In this document: positions 12,251 through 24,719 of the stretch, piece by piece | How positions within the stretch are numbered: the stretch's first letter is position 1 | Layout: the number at the start of each line of letters is the position of its first letter | Assembly (NCBI GenBank): GCA_014281115.1 | Contig: JACONQ010000004.1 | Span: 1,984,001 to 2,048,000, forward strand | DNA length: 64,000 nt | Origin: Laburnicola sp. R22_1 | Taxonomy: Eukaryota > Ascomycota > Dothideomycetes > Pleosporales > Didymosphaeriaceae | Reading direction: 5' to 3' | The notes under the pieces: generated by a model | Told to the model about the DNA's origin: nothing | Seen by the model: only the letters and a program-made list of their open reading frames with translations | The model's database searches: none | Translations under genes and position numbers: made by a program

Positions 12251-14916
12251 TAAAGGAATTTGTACTATTTATGAAAGTACAGTTCAAGGTGACTATAAAA
12301 GTTATCGAATCCAACAATGAGATTTTCTCAGTTAAACAAGACGTTCACAGGTAGTGTGTCAATAAAGGGGTTGTTATTGAGCCTTCAGCACCCGATACCC
12401 AAGCTCAAAATGGAGGGGCTGAACACTCAGGGGGTGTAATCAAGGAAAAGAGCCGTGCAATGCGACTTAACGCCAACCTCCCCTGGACACTATGGCCAGA
12501 GATCACACAAGCGGCCGTATACCTGTATAATCGAACGCCAAACTACGCCAATCAATGGCAATCACCACACAAAGTATTTTTTACAACAGTTGCCTACCAA
12601 AACAGCATCGTCACCCAACCAAAGAAACCAAACCAGGCTCACCTCAGAGCCTACAGCTATAAAGCTTTTGCCTTAACTAACAATACAAAACGCGGCAAGA
12701 GCAAGCTCCAAAGGCTCGACCTAAAGGCATGGGTTAGTTACCTAGTGGGCTATCAATTAACAAACATCTGGAGAGTATGGATACCTCCACTCAACAAAGT
12801 TATTAGCACACGTGACGTCATCTTTGACAAAAATCAAGTGTTCTCAGGTAAACAAGAAGACCTGTTGGACAACCTCATGCACAGCACTACTGAAGAGATT
12901 ACTGCATGGACCCGAATAGTGGAGCTACCGCCCTCACCACCAGAACATAAAAATACGGAGTCTTTCTACAAGGATAAGTCGATCATTAACTCTCACGAGG
13001 AGGACGAGGGTGCTCCAGGGTACTATCAAGGGAGGAAGATCAATTACACCTACCCAACACCACCAGAGACACCTCCGCCTGTCGCACTGCTTGCCCAATC
13101 AATAGTGAGTTTCGAACAGGACCAAATTGAAAAATTACCCATAGGAACACCACAGCCAGATCAACGCGCTGTGCCATAGGCAGCCGCCTTCCTTGCAGGT
13201 ACACTCGCAGGAAGTAGAGGCAAATACAAGGGGAAGCCACTTAACAAAGCTCAATTCAATCGCATGCTCGCAGCAGGCAAGAAACCCTATCAAAGTTAAC
13301 TGCCAAAACCTCCATTATGCAGAACCCAGATAGATAATCATCCGTTATTCAAAATGTGGAAGGATACCGAGCGATCCTATCTACAAAGTCACAAAGAAAT
13401 AAGGTCTTAAAGCGAGGTGCCCGCAGCCTTAGTGCGATCACGCGGTCACTAGATTCTCAACTGTATGTGGGTATATACCTACAAACTTAATAAACATCAC
13501 AGATTACAGAAGTGCAAGGCAAGGCTGGTAGTGCGCGGAGATCAACAACGCCATCTCACTACACAGGATACCTATGCCGCAACACTCGCAGGTAGATAAT
13601 TTCGCCTACTTATATCAACAGCGGCTCGGTTTGACCTAGAGCTAAGCCAGTACGACGTTACTAACGCCTTCGTCCACGCAAACCTGGACAGAGAAATCTA
13701 CATGCGGATGCCCTGAGGTTATACCCAAAGAGGCACTATCCTACAGTTGCACAAGGCACTGTATGGCTTACGCATCTCACTACTACTGTAGCAGAGAGAA
13801 TTCACTAGTGCGCTCAAGGATCTCGGTTTTACCGCAGTCCCACACGAACCTTGCTATATAATTAAAGACAGCATCATTATCTTCTTCTATGTAGACGACC
13901 TTATCGTCGCATACTTAAAAGATTAAAAGCACGCTGCCAATGCAGTGATAAAAAAGATAGGTACAAAGTTCACCCTAACTAGTGGTAACGATCTACAGTA
14001 GTTCCTAGGCATTAAAGTCGTCAGAGACCGTGCCAACAGGCAACTCTAGTTATCACAGAGGTCCTACGTGGACAAGATCAGTCGTCTAATCAACCAACGC
14101 AACCTCAAACACAATACCCCAATGTCAGCAGTTGAACTATTACCTCAAGAAGGACTCGCCACAATAGCAAAGATCAATTAGTACTAGCAGAAGGTGGGAT
14201 CAATCCTCTACGCTACAGTAACCACGCGCCCAGACATAGCTTTTGCAAGCTCCCAATTATCGCGCTTCCTTTCAAACCCCAGCGACAACCATCACAACGC
14301 CGCCGACCGCGTACTGCTATACCTATCATCCACCCAATCACTAGGGCTACGATTTAGAGGAGCAGACACTTACAAGGTTGCGAGCGACGCGTTGTTTGCA
14401 GACAACACCCTTAATAGAAAGAGCTTATAGGGGTACATCATTAAATTGTTTAGTGGCCTTATCGCCTAGAAGGCAAACAAACAAGACACCGTCACTACTT
14501 TAACAACTAAAGCTGAGTTGCTAGCACTTTCACAAGTTGCAAAAGAGGTACTGTTTACAGCTTGGTTAATTGATAAACTTAAGATTAAACTGTCGCTATC
14601 AACAATTACCATTAATTGCGACAACCAACAAACTATTCGACTTGTTACTAAGGAAATCGCCAAATTGCAAACTAAGCTCAGGCATGTCGACATACACAAT
14701 TATTGGCTTCAATAAGAAGTAGTACGTGGAGCTATCAAAGTCCAGTACCAGCAATTAGAAGAAATGGCAGCAGATGGTCTTACAAAAGCTCTGCCAGCCG
14801 CCACATGGACCAAGTTCTTGAATCAACTAGGACTTGAAGACGTCAGGGGAAGGATTACCGACCAAGAGGCCGACCTCGACGAGTTAGAAGACAGGATGGA
14901 AGCTTTTAAACTATAA
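12251..14916 (+). pseudogene. copia pol, 3' part (integrase C-half, RT, RNase H)
   Basis: After the pogo insertion the copia frame resumes with the end of the integrase core (QNGGAEHSGGVI, about 12400-12435) and a long open stretch at 12460-13179 carrying the integrase C-terminal region. The RVT_2-type reverse transcriptase follows, with the catalytic YVDD at 13888-13899 intact. RNase H comes next (VASDALFADN near 14380, KAELLALSQ near 14510), and the frame ends in TAA at 14914-14916. In-frame TAG/TAA codons occur throughout, mostly where Gln or Trp is expected, which is the RIP pattern. Confidence 0.88.
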
Positions 14917-14981
14917 GCAATAGTACAACTACGCAAGAGATAGTTCAGCTTGGCCCTTTAAGGATCCAAGCTGAGGGGGTG

Positions 14982-15299
14982 TGTCAGATATCAGGTCACT
15001 AGAAATTACTGTGATTTTACTGTGAAATCTAGTAGTTACGTGCGTCCGATCACATGGTCTCCTTATGACGACAGTTGGTGTAACTTACAGTGATTTCACT
15101 GTGAGATTACTGTGAAATACACAAAGGAGACTGGCGTACTACTGTTACACTACTCCGCACTATTACTAGTGCGTCTTAGCGCTAGATAGATATTGCGTAC
15201 GATAGCTGAGCTTCTCCGACAGAGATCACTCGACAATCAATTCATCATCAAATCGATCACTTTCATCTCATCTCATCAAAGATACTTACGTATCTGACA
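14982..15299 (+). repeat. 3' LTR of the copia element
   Basis: The LTR is 318 bp, the same length as the 5' LTR, preceded by a purine-rich tract and followed by AGAAT at 15300-15304. Its first 60 bases carry more T and A than the 5' copy, as RIP would leave. Confidence 0.93.
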
Positions 15300-16085
15300 A
15301 GAATAGAGTCTAGTTCTACTAGCCCTTGCCTTTTTTTGTGGACTCTAATGCGTTCTTAGAATAAAAAGATAGGTTTAGATTTCTTTCCTTCTTATAATTA
15401 GGAGAGATATAGCCTCTTTTACTATAGTTCTAGTAAGTAACCTTTAGATTATCTTTATTTTTTTTTCTTTTATATTAAGGTAGACTATTTATAGTCCTTA
15501 CGCTCCTTTTTACTATATTTAGCTAGCCTAGCTAACTTAGTAGGGGGTATTATTAACTTAGGCCTCTTTAATAAGTTCTTAAACTTGCCTTTACTCTTAG
15601 TAAACTACCTTTTTTCTTAGTAAAGGCAATTAGTAATCTCTTCTACCTCTATAAAGGTTTTTCTTTAAGAAGGTAGGTAATATAAAACTTTTTTATATAG
15701 CTTATTATCTATAGAAGCTATAAATTTAGCTATCCTATAATACTTATTCTACTCCTTAATTTTGTCCTATAAAGGGAGAAGGTAGTTAAGTAAGTCTATT
15801 AGAGACTAACCTACCCTTTAGTAGAAGTTCTTTATTGCCTTAAACACTATTTGCTAGTGTTCTAATAGAGTGCCTAAGGTATTAAGTATTTATTCTATTA
15901 ATATCTACTAAGTAGAAGCCTATTTAGGGTCTGTCTATTATTATTAGTTAGAATACAACTTAAATTAACTTTAAAGGTTCTTAGATAGATACTATCTACT
16001 AAAAGTAACCTTATAATCTTCTATAATAAAGTAAGAAGGTACTTACATAAAATAAAACTTATAATTTTGCTTTTTATTAGTTATA
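15300..16085 (-). mobile_element. gypsy remnant, middle segment (probable gag region)
   Basis: This is the continuation of the gypsy remnant interrupted by the copia insertion. The join is defined by the AGAAT duplication. It is AT-rich with stops in all frames, and no individual domain is recognisable. Since pol runs leftward on the minus strand, this side should hold gag; that is inference from position. Confidence 0.5.
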
Positions 16086-18299
16086 ACATATTCTATTAGT
16101 AGCCCGAACAGATTAGTCCGCCGGATAGTTTTTGCCAAGACCACAACACTTCACTATAAATCATAATGTCTTAACAACACGACGCGTTATTATCTAATTA
16201 AGAAGGCAGAATTAAGCTTGCCCTTCACGCCTATTAGAATAAGCAAATTTTAAGCCTATAACGCGCTGCTATAGCATATAATATCCTAAAGTCTACACTA
16301 AGCAATTAAATTAATAGAATTACCGCCTAAGTAGATATATAATTAGGTATGGCAAAGCTTACTATAACTAAAGAGCAGACGCTTATATAGTATATCCTTA
16401 ACCTAAATTCGCAAGAATTTGCACCCTAGCTAGGTAAGGTGGAAGATATAGCTAACAAACTACTAACTGCGCGGCATAGAGACTCTATAGAATAATACTA
16501 GGCTTAGCGCTTTATAAAGCGCGTACCTAAGCTTAAAATAGCTTTTAATTAAGTGAAGGACTAATAGAGAATATAATAGAAAGACCTAGAGGTTATAAAC
16601 ACGTGGTTTTAGCTAGTGGAGGATATAAAAGCCAAGTATAGAGTGTAGAATAAAGATATCTATAACTTTAATAAGATAGGCTTTTAGATAGAAGTTATTA
16701 GCTTAATAAAGGTTATAACTAGTTTAGAAAGACATTCTTAACCTACGCTTGTTTAGCTAAGTAACTACAAGTAGGTTATAGTAATTTAGAGTATTTGCGC
16801 TACTAGATATACTATCTCGCCCTTTATTATTTATAAAGGGCGAGTCTATATCTTAGCGTAGTATAAGGAGACTAGTATCTCCCGCGATTAGAAGCTCTTA
16901 GTCTCTAAGACTGGCTAGACTAATAGTAAGCTTAGAGTTGCGTAGTTAAAGCACTTTAACACGTATATAAGATCGCGTATAGTAGAGTTATAGAGGTTAC
17001 TTATTCTAGATAGCTATAAGAGCTACTACTCCTAGGATTTTAAGGATTATTGCCTAGAACAGAAGATCCTAACACTTTATATGCCAGCGTACTTATCTTA
17101 TATCCTCTAGCCGCTTAATATAGTCTGTTTTGTGCTATTAAAGCTAAAGTACTCCTAGCGCGTATAGGACTTAGCGCGCTAACGCGTCTTTTATATTAAT
17201 AAAGAGGGCTTCCTACTAGCCTTTTGTAATGCGTTTTTTAATATGTTTACACTAGAAAACTATAAAAAAGCCTTTAAGGTCTTTAGGCTTGTTTTTTTAG
17301 ATGCGTTAGTAGTGGTAGATTGCCTTAATATATGTATTTACACTCCACCTTAGAGTACCCTACTAGATACACTATGGCAAGCCAGGACCCTAAGTAATAC
17401 CCTTAAGTTTAGATCCTAGTTAACGCTTGTACGCGACTCTTTTATTTAGTCTTTACTTAATACTAAATTAAGCTACTTATAGCTTATAAAAGGTACTAAA
17501 CTTATGCTCTACTATAGTGTACTTTAAGAGACCTATATTAAGGAACTTAAGGAGCAAATTAAGGTTCTAATAAAGTGAAAAATGCGTAAAAGAAAGCGCA
17601 TTTAGAAAGGTAGAACGCTAGACTTTGCTTAGGGAGCATATTTAGGAGTAGAAAGCCCTTCTATTAGGGTAAAGTTGTTAAAAAGGGCGCGAGGTAGTAG
17701 TAAGAGAGAGGCAGGTCCCTTAACACAATACCGCTATAGGAGGTGTAAAGAGCCTAGGCACAACGTAAGGACCTATTAAATAGATAAAGAGATAGAGAAG
17801 GAGTTAGATATTACCCTTAGCGGCTTATTTTTAGATAGTCTTAATAGTAAATTAGAGTGATTTTATTATAGGTTACTATAAGGCCAAAAATAATAAGTTA
17901 ACTTTATCTTATAATAGTACGCACTTAGTAACTAAAAATTAGATAAAGTACTACTTAAGATATAGTATGCTTTACTATAAATTATAATAAGTATACTATA
18001 TATTGTCTATATATAGTATAGTAGATAATATATTATATATTATAGGGAGTCTTATTATAAGTTCGTACTGCTAAGAAAGACTCTTTAGCTTTGCGCGGCT
18101 ATAGCAGTCGCGTAAAGAGTCTGCATAACATAAAAAGTAGATTAAATAGTAACTTAGTATATTATAAGTTATAGTAGATTATTATAAGTTACTATAAAGT
18201 AATGTTAGTAGTGTTTTATAATAAGTTATAAGGGACTTCGAAGTTGCTAAGAAAAACTGTCTGGCGGACTAATCTGTCCGGGCTACTAATAGAATATAT
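16086..18299 (+). mobile_element. Decayed pogo/Fot1-type transposon (copy 2), full length
   Basis: The element is 2214 bp with imperfect inverted ends: ACATATTCTATTAGTAGCCC at the left and its near complement, ending GAATATAT, at the right. The ends continue inward through GATTAGTCCGCC. TA flanks both ends (16084-16085 and 18300-18301). Mismatches between the TIRs are mostly transitions. It is inserted in the gypsy remnant and is related to the truncated copy at 1801-3507. Confidence 0.85.
16150..17890 (+). pseudogene. RIP-decayed pogo/Fot1 transposase (copy 2)
   Basis: One plus-strand frame can be followed through dozens of TAG/TAA stops. Recognisable pieces are the N-terminal DNA-binding region, the first catalytic block near 16670 (IYNFNKIGF, Asp changed to Asn), the second near 17010 (LLILDSYKSYYS), the third block near 17090 (LQPLNIVCF, Asp changed to Asn), and a C-terminal remnant of a zinc knuckle near 17740. 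The substitutions are those RIP makes (GAT/GAC to AAT/AAC, CAG to TAG). No product is possible. Confidence 0.75.
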
Positions 18300-19049
18300 T
18301 AATTATAATAGCTTTTATAGTTATAGGTATATAGTAAGGGTAGTTATAATAAGGTACTTTATTTAGTAGCTACTAGAAATAATAAGGCTATAGTGACTAC
18401 GCGTAAAGTACTAGTAAGCTTATTAAAAGCTCCTATAGTACTAGCTTTATATTATTATTAAATATTCTTAATATATTATATTTCCTATTATTCTTATTTC
18501 TTGCGCGCCTAGTTTTATAGTTTTATAAGATAAGCTATCCTTTTATTAGCTTCTAGTATATTTAGCTTTATCTAAGGGGCTTGTAAACCTTTAGGGCTAT
18601 TATTAATTTCTTATTAGGTAGCCTTCCTAAGTTCTTCTACTTATTTTCTTACCTATCTAATAGCACTAGCTTGCTACTAAGTATTCCTAAATAGGCTACC
18701 TAGCTTTTAACTTATAGAGGTAAGGCGTCTACTAAACCTATATATTACTATTATAGTGGCAAGAATCCTATTACTACCTATAAGGGAGCGATTTAAATAT
18801 AAGGGCGTTACTAGAACACCTAATAGTTAATAAGGCAGAATAGAATAATATTAGAAGGTAAGTAGTAATAAGACAAATTGCTATCTACTTTTATTTAGAG
18901 CAAGGAGATTTTTATCTAAACCTCTACTAGGCTTAAAGAAGGCATAAGGCCCTATTAGGCCAGCTAAGTGATAAGGAGGCCTTACACTAAGTAGACAGTA
19001 GGGTGTAGAGAAATAGTAGAAATTTTATTAAGGATAATCTTAATATAGT
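18300..19049 (-). mobile_element. gypsy remnant, 5'-side segment
   Basis: AT-rich sequence continuing the gypsy remnant on the other side of pogo copy 2. It is bounded on the right by a solo copia LTR. No domain can be identified. Confidence 0.4.
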
Positions 19050-19371
19050 TGTCAGATAGACAGTTACTATAAATCACGGTAAATGTGTATCCGATTATAT
19101 AGTCTCCTTATGATAAAATTACTATAAATTACACTAAGGAGGCTGGCGCACAGTAATTACCAAAGTAGGGCCGATGGACTAATCAACAGCTCACAGGTCG
19201 ACCTGGGAGCTATTTAGCGCGACGCTAAGCCCCTTTAGGAATAACGACGTCTTGGCACTAGATAGACACCTCGCGCATAGCCGAGCTTCTCCAACATAAT
19301 TAATAATCTTAACCATTATAAAAATCCACTATAATCTATCTTATACATTAAAGATACCCTTATATCTAATA
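19050..19371 (+). repeat. Diverged solo LTR of the same copia family
   Basis: About 322 bp starting TGTCAGATA and ending near TATCTAATA. It shares with the 7910 LTR the blocks TCCGAT-A-ATGGTCTCCTTATGA (here partly C-to-T changed), GGAGGCTGGCG, GCACTAGATAGA and AGCCGAGCTTCTCC. A middle part with GGTCGACCTGGGAGC is absent from the other LTRs. No gag-pol follows, so it is either a solo LTR or a truncated end. I see no clean target duplication. Confidence 0.75.
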
Positions 19372-20060
19372 TAATAATAGAGTAACAGTGTATCTAGTAT
19401 ATATTACTCTTATTCTACTTATAAGAAATAGTATATACTTATTAATATAACTTATATTATTTATAATAATCTAGATACTAGTTTATAACTTAGGATAGCA
19501 AAGAAAGAATAGATAACTATAGCATTACTGCGCTAAAGCTTTATTCCTTCTCTAAAGTTCTAAGTAGTCTCCTTATAAAAACTTTATATATAAATGCTTT
19601 ACACTTAGACTACTAAGCTTGCGTAGTAGTTTAAACACGTATTTTTATAATTACCTTCTTATACTCTTTTTAATTACTAAGCAGGGCGCTCTGCTTTTTA
19701 TTATATTATTTAAGATAAAAGCCTTTATTATCCTACTCCTGGGTAGATAAATTAACGCTACATATATATCTATATAAGTCTATATATATTTATATATCTC
19801 TATGTATTTTTATACTAGTAAATTGCTTTTATAAAAATATATAAGTATATGTATATCTGCGCACGTCTACATATAGTTAAGTAGTCTCTTTAGAAAAAAA
19901 AATTCTAATATAAGTTTAGTAGTCTTAGCGTGTAAAAATACATATATTAATTATTAACTTTAAAAGTTTTATTATTTGTTTTAGTATTTAAGTAAAATAT
20001 TTAAAGTAGCTTAAATTCTAAGTAGGTAAGCTAAAATAAGTAATTATTTAGAAAAACTAT
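19372..20060. other. AT-rich non-coding DNA with a dispersed repeat
   Basis: No gene. The stretch at about 19690-19750 (TTTAAGATAAAAGCC core) recurs near 43500-43600, 50640-50720, 50870-50960 and 52600-52660. The stretch at about 19760-19900 resembles 43970-44180. These are probably pieces of one transposon family, decayed to different degrees. Confidence 0.55.
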
Positions 20061-20690
20061 GGTTACTAGTACTATAAGTACGTGGGTAAAGGTGAGCTTT
20101 GGGCGACCTACCGTATTCACAGCTGGCTTTCTCCAAGCAATATGCTCATGATTTTCCATGACGTCCCTTTACCTCCACCAATTTCAAGTGTGGCTGGCTT
20201 TGGGTCGCACATCTCACCGCTACCTAGGTATGCACAGCTCACCACCCATCACATCACGTTCGAGCACAACTGCGGCAGTAGTGTTGCGACCTCGCCGTAT
20301 AACCGCTGAGCGGGGGCAGAATCGCCCCCTAAAATGGATAGACACATGTGAGACACCTTGCTCGTGCTTCACTTTGGCGTGGAGGCGTTGTGCTGAGCAG
20401 ATGCAGTACAACACGCGAGGAGTAACCCCATCCAATTGGCTCTTCCCACGTCCTCACTTTGCTAGTTGTGTCTGTCTCTACTAGGCAGCCCATCTCCACC
20501 GGATCCGAAGCTCTTTATCTGCTCCTTGGAGCGTCAGCAAGCTCACACTCGTTCGATCCACCCATCCACAGTCACACGAACCCCTCATCGACCCCTCACC
20601 GTGGCAAGTCAGCTACGATCCCTCATTTCCATTAGAAATAAGAAGTCCGCAAAAGAAGCAGAAGGCAGACCATCAGGTGCTTCCAACGGT
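20061..20690. other. Island edge and upstream region of the Ppo gene
   Basis: Base composition changes abruptly near 20060 from AT-rich to balanced. The region should contain the promoter and 5' UTR of the dioxygenase gene. The frame of its first exon is open upstream to an ATG at 20466, so a longer N-terminus is possible. Confidence 0.4.
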
Positions 20691-23600
20691 ATGGCCAACA
20701 CCGAGAAAACAAGCATCGTCCGTGATCTCGCCACCCTAGGCTTCAAGGATGGTGCGACCTTGCTTGAAGCCATCCCGCAGTTGGCGACGGGGGAGCCCAT
20801 CGACGACAAGGACTTGTTCCTCGAAAATGGAGTCTCTATGCTTCAGAAACTTCCCTTGAACAGTGGCCTCAGCGCCAAAATATCCGATGCCTTTATTACC
20901 ATGCTTTGGAATGACCTGCCGCATCCTCCACCTGCCCTCGCTGGTCCATCCTCTCGGTACCGCCGGCATGACGGCGGAAACAACAGCCCTTGGGATACTG
21001 AAATGGGTAAGGCCGGTTCGCCGTACTCCCGCAGCGTTCCACCACTGAAGCCCAAGGGCCCATATCTACCCGATGTAGAGGATGTGTATGAAGTGCTGCT
21101 CAAGCGGAAAGGCCCATTCAGGAAGCATCCTTCTGGCCTTAACCGGCTGTTCTTCTCCTTCGCCACAGTTGTTATCCACGAATGCTTCCAGACCAACCAC
21201 AAGAACCCGTGGATCAACGAGACGTCGAGCTACGTCGACCTCAGCACGCTGTACGGAAATAACGAGAAGGAGCAAGTGCGCGTGCGAACCTACAACAATG
21301 GTCTCATCTATCCAGACTCGATTGCATCAGAGCGAATCATGATGATGCCGCCCGGCGTCGTCGCCGTCCTTCTCATGTTTTCCAGGAATCACTACGTCAT
21401 CGCCGAGGGCTTGCTTTCCGTGAACGAGGAGGGAAAGTACAAACCATGGGATGAGCTGGATCAAGACGGCCAAAAGTGGTTAGTATATCAAAAAGATTGA
21501 AAGATGAATGACTCATACCCTACGCAGGCAGGACGAAGATATATTTCAGATCACGCGCAACATGAATGTTGGGTTCTTTGCGTCGGTCGTTCTGCGGGAC
21601 TACGTGTCTGCGATTCTCAACACGCCACGTGCCAACTCCACGTGGTCACTCGATCTCGGCAAAGAGATTAGAGAGCGTGGAAAGCGCGTCGAGCGCGGGA
21701 CCGGCAATATAGTTTCGGTCGAATTTGCTGTCCTCTACCATTGGCATGCAGCGCTCAGTGCGGGCGACGACAAGTGGATGGAAGATATCATCCGACGTTA
21801 TAAGCCGGACATCAAATCAATCGACGACGTCACTGTCGAGATATTCCAACAGGTGGTTAAGGACTATGGCCACAGTCTGGTGGAGACCGAACCACGATCC
21901 TGGACCTTTGGTGGCCTTGAGCGTGGACCTGATGGACGCTTCAAGGACAGCGAGCTCGCGGACCTCATAAAAAACTGCATTGAAGAACCGGCCCATGAGT
22001 TCGGTGCACATGGTACGCCAGCAAGCCTGAAGGTCGTCGACCTCATGGGCCAATTGCAGGCTCGAGAGGTGTTCAATGTGTGCACACTTAATGAGTTCCG
22101 TCGTTACCTGATTTTGAAGGAATATGAGACGTTCGAGGACTGGAACCCAGACAAGGAAGTCGCACGGGGGGCGGAGCTCCTCTATGGCAATATCGAGAAC
22201 CTTGAGTTATACCCCGGGTTGATGGCCGAATGTACAAAGCCCGCCATGCCTGGAAGCGGAGTTTGTCCTAGCCAAACCACTGGTCGTGGTATCCTGAATG
22301 ATGCGGTCTCGCTAGTGCGAGGCGATCGCTTCTTGAGCTATGACTTCAACAGCACCACGCTGACGCACTGGGGAGCGGCTCGACTGCAAGACAGCACACC
22401 AACAGGCTCGTACGGGGGCGTCTTACCGAAGCTTTTGTTTGGTGGCCTTCCCACAGCTTTCCAGGGTACATCGCCATACGCGCTGCTACCCTTCTACACA
22501 CCTGAAGCTGCCAAAGCTATCCTCAAGGACAATGGTGTTCTGGACAAGTATGACATTGCCCGATCACCCAGCGATCGTGAGCTCATTAGCATTCAAACAC
22601 ACGAGGCCTGCAAGAGGGTATGGGAAGATCGCGACAACTTCCGTGTGATGTACCAAGCAGCTATTCGTAATTGCACGGACGGGCACGACTTCATGATCGG
22701 TTGGGATGACGCGAAACGGCACGACGCGCGGTCTGATATCTTGCACAATGTTTTCTTCGAGGAAGGCTTCGAAAAGAACGTGTCTACCTTCTTCCAAACC
22801 AACGTGAGGAAGTTAATACAGAAAAACTCGCTGTCTTTCTCCCAGGGTAGGAAATCTATTGATATCGTCCACGATGTGACCAACATCACACCGATCCTCT
22901 GGCTCGCGGAACGATTTGCCCTCCCACTTGAGACCCCCGAGCAACCTCGAGGCCTCTTGTCCATCAAGGAAGTATTCGGCGCCTACCTCGTCCTCTTCAT
23001 GTACCAAAGCTTCAACATCATCCCCGGAAACGAGTGGAAGCTGCGCGAAGGTGCGATGAAAGCTGGAGAGGTTCTGCGCAAGATCTTTGCAGCACATCTC
23101 AAGTCTCAGCAAGGTCTCAAGGAGTACGTTGTTGATTGGATGGCCAAGGGAAGCGCTTTTGAGGTTGGCCCGGTAGCTGATCGACTATACCACGCTCTGA
23201 ACGACACCAAGTTGCCGGTCAGTGACCTTGTCGCTGATTGCATTGGTATGAGCGCGCCTGTTGCTGGCAACCTAACGCAGCAAGCTTCGCTCCTCGTCGA
23301 CCTCTACCTCAGTCCGGGGTACGAGCAATACAAGGAACGCATCATTGAACTCGCGAACATGGACGAAGCATCCTCTGAGCGAGAGCTGCAAGGCTTTGTC
23401 TACGAAGGAATGCGCCACGCAGGCGTCGTGCCCGGCCTTCCCCGCGTCGCCGCCAAAGATATCACCGTAGACGACGGCATCCGCGGCCCGGTCCATATCC
23501 CCGCTGGCAGCACAATCCTCATCGCAACTTCCAAAGCCGCCATGGACCCTGCCGCCTTTCCCGAACCTGAGAAGCTCAACCCGCACCGCCCGTTCAAGGA

Positions 23601-23844
23601 CTACATTCTTTTGGGCCATGGCCTGCACTACTGTTTCGGCGCGAGGCTAGTGGGATGCTCGCTCGCGGCGACGTTGAGGGAGGTGTTTAGGTTGAAGAAC
23701 GTGAGAAGGGCACCAGGCCGGCAGGGCAGGTTCGCCATCACGGAGCATGAGATTGCGGGCGGCGTGAAGATGAGGCATTACCTGGATGCTAGTTCGCAGG
23801 AGAGTCCGATTCCGACAAGCATGGTATTGCACTATGATGAGTAG
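20691..23844 (+). CDS. Fatty-acid dioxygenase-P450 fusion (Ppo / linoleate diol synthase family)
   Basis: Two exons (20691-21478, 21528-23844; GTTAGT...GCAG intron of 49 bp) encode 1034 residues, near the family's usual 1080-1170. The N-terminal half is a haem dioxygenase of the animal peroxidase type: distal His163 in IHECFQTN, then the proximal motif Tyr333-His-Trp-His336 in EFAVLYHWHAALS, where most relatives read YRWH. The C-terminal half is a P450-like isomerase: Asn844 and Gln847 in AGNLTQQAS (the amides that steer hydroperoxide rearrangement), ExxR as Glu889-Arg892, and the haem thiolate Cys965 in LHYCFGARL. Such enzymes oxygenate C18 fatty acids and turn the hydroperoxide into diols (psi-factor oxylipins) that affect sporulation and secondary metabolism. 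All catalytic residues I can locate are present. Product specificity cannot be read from sequence alone. I chose ATG 20691 because family similarity starts soon after it (SIVRDLATLGFKD); ATG 20466 is the alternative and would give 1109 residues. Confidence 0.93.
21479..21527 (+). other. Intron of the Ppo gene
   Basis: The donor is GTTAGT and the acceptor TACGCAG. Splicing restores a Trp codon (TG|G) and joins QKW to QDEDIF, matching the continuous family alignment in that region. Confidence 0.85.
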
Positions 23845-24719
23845 ATAGCTATTCGTATTTTTCATATGCGACTCATAAGAATAATTCAGCTTTACTAGCA
23901 TGTTAAATGTATACACTATCCCCTCTACTCTTTATTAATTCTAAAATATACAACTACTGCAAAAGTATATAATAATAAAGATTATTATAGTATAATCTTC
24001 AGCGCTAGCTTTATATATAGATTACTATAGTCAGGCATACTATATAGGTAGTATTAAGAAGCTATAGACATTGTGATTTAGAGTTCCGCGAGAATGTTGT
24101 GTTGTGGTGAGGTGTCTACCACAGCGGGTAACACGGGCTAGTCTTCAATCTTCAACTACTTGGTCACTGCGATGCGGACCTAAGTTCGCATCCCACCTGC
24201 AACAGCGATCAATGCGAGACCGGATAATAACCAAGTTACGCCTATTACTAAGGGCCCGCGCACCAGGTCTTCTGGGTGGATGGGAGTAGGTAACGCTTCC
24301 CTAGACATTGCGGCGAGTCTGTGGCGTGTGAGGCTGCTGTTAGGAAAAGGCGGCGGTGCACTCGTAGTGGTGCAGAGGGATGACTTTAAGTGGACGATAT
24401 ACTTCGTACTTGCGGCTGGGATAAAGGAGGGGCGACAAAATAGATTTTAGGATATAGTTGTCGTGGCCGTTAATCCCGAACGGCATGGCGTTCTCGAGCA
24501 ATTGATCATTGCTACTGCGGCCTGTAAACAATACATTTCTCTGTCGGTGTTGGGAGGGGTTACCATTCCGCGCCTCCTCTCTGCAGACAACAAACAGGTC
24601 CGCAGAGAAGGGGCGCGGGTGCGAGGGTCCGCCTGAGCCATAGTATTGCGGTCTGTCAGAGAACGCGAAGAATCGCGCCCCCATACACTACCTTGATATG
24701 GAGACCAAGGCCGACCTCC
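23845..24719. other. Intergenic DNA: AT-rich patch, then unassigned normal-composition DNA
   Basis: 23880-24070 is AT-rich. 24072-24719 has normal composition, but no frame in it shows a recognisable domain or sensible codon pattern. It may be part of the copia fragment that follows or another inserted element. Confidence 0.35.

Larger units (their letters stand above)
7910..15299 (+). mobile_element. Complete Ty1/copia retrotransposon with a nested pogo insertion
   Basis: The element spans 7390 bp. It begins and ends with 318-bp LTRs (TGTCAGATAT... to ...GTATCTGACA) and is flanked by AGAAT. Inside lies a gag-pol frame with the copia order protease, integrase, reverse transcriptase, RNase H, and a purine-rich tract (GCTGAGGGGGTG) directly before the 3' LTR. 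It lies within the gypsy remnant and is interrupted at 10394-12250 by a pogo/Fot1 element. Numerous C-to-T stops make it non-autonomous. The nesting gives an age order: gypsy first, copia second, pogo third. Confidence 0.93.
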
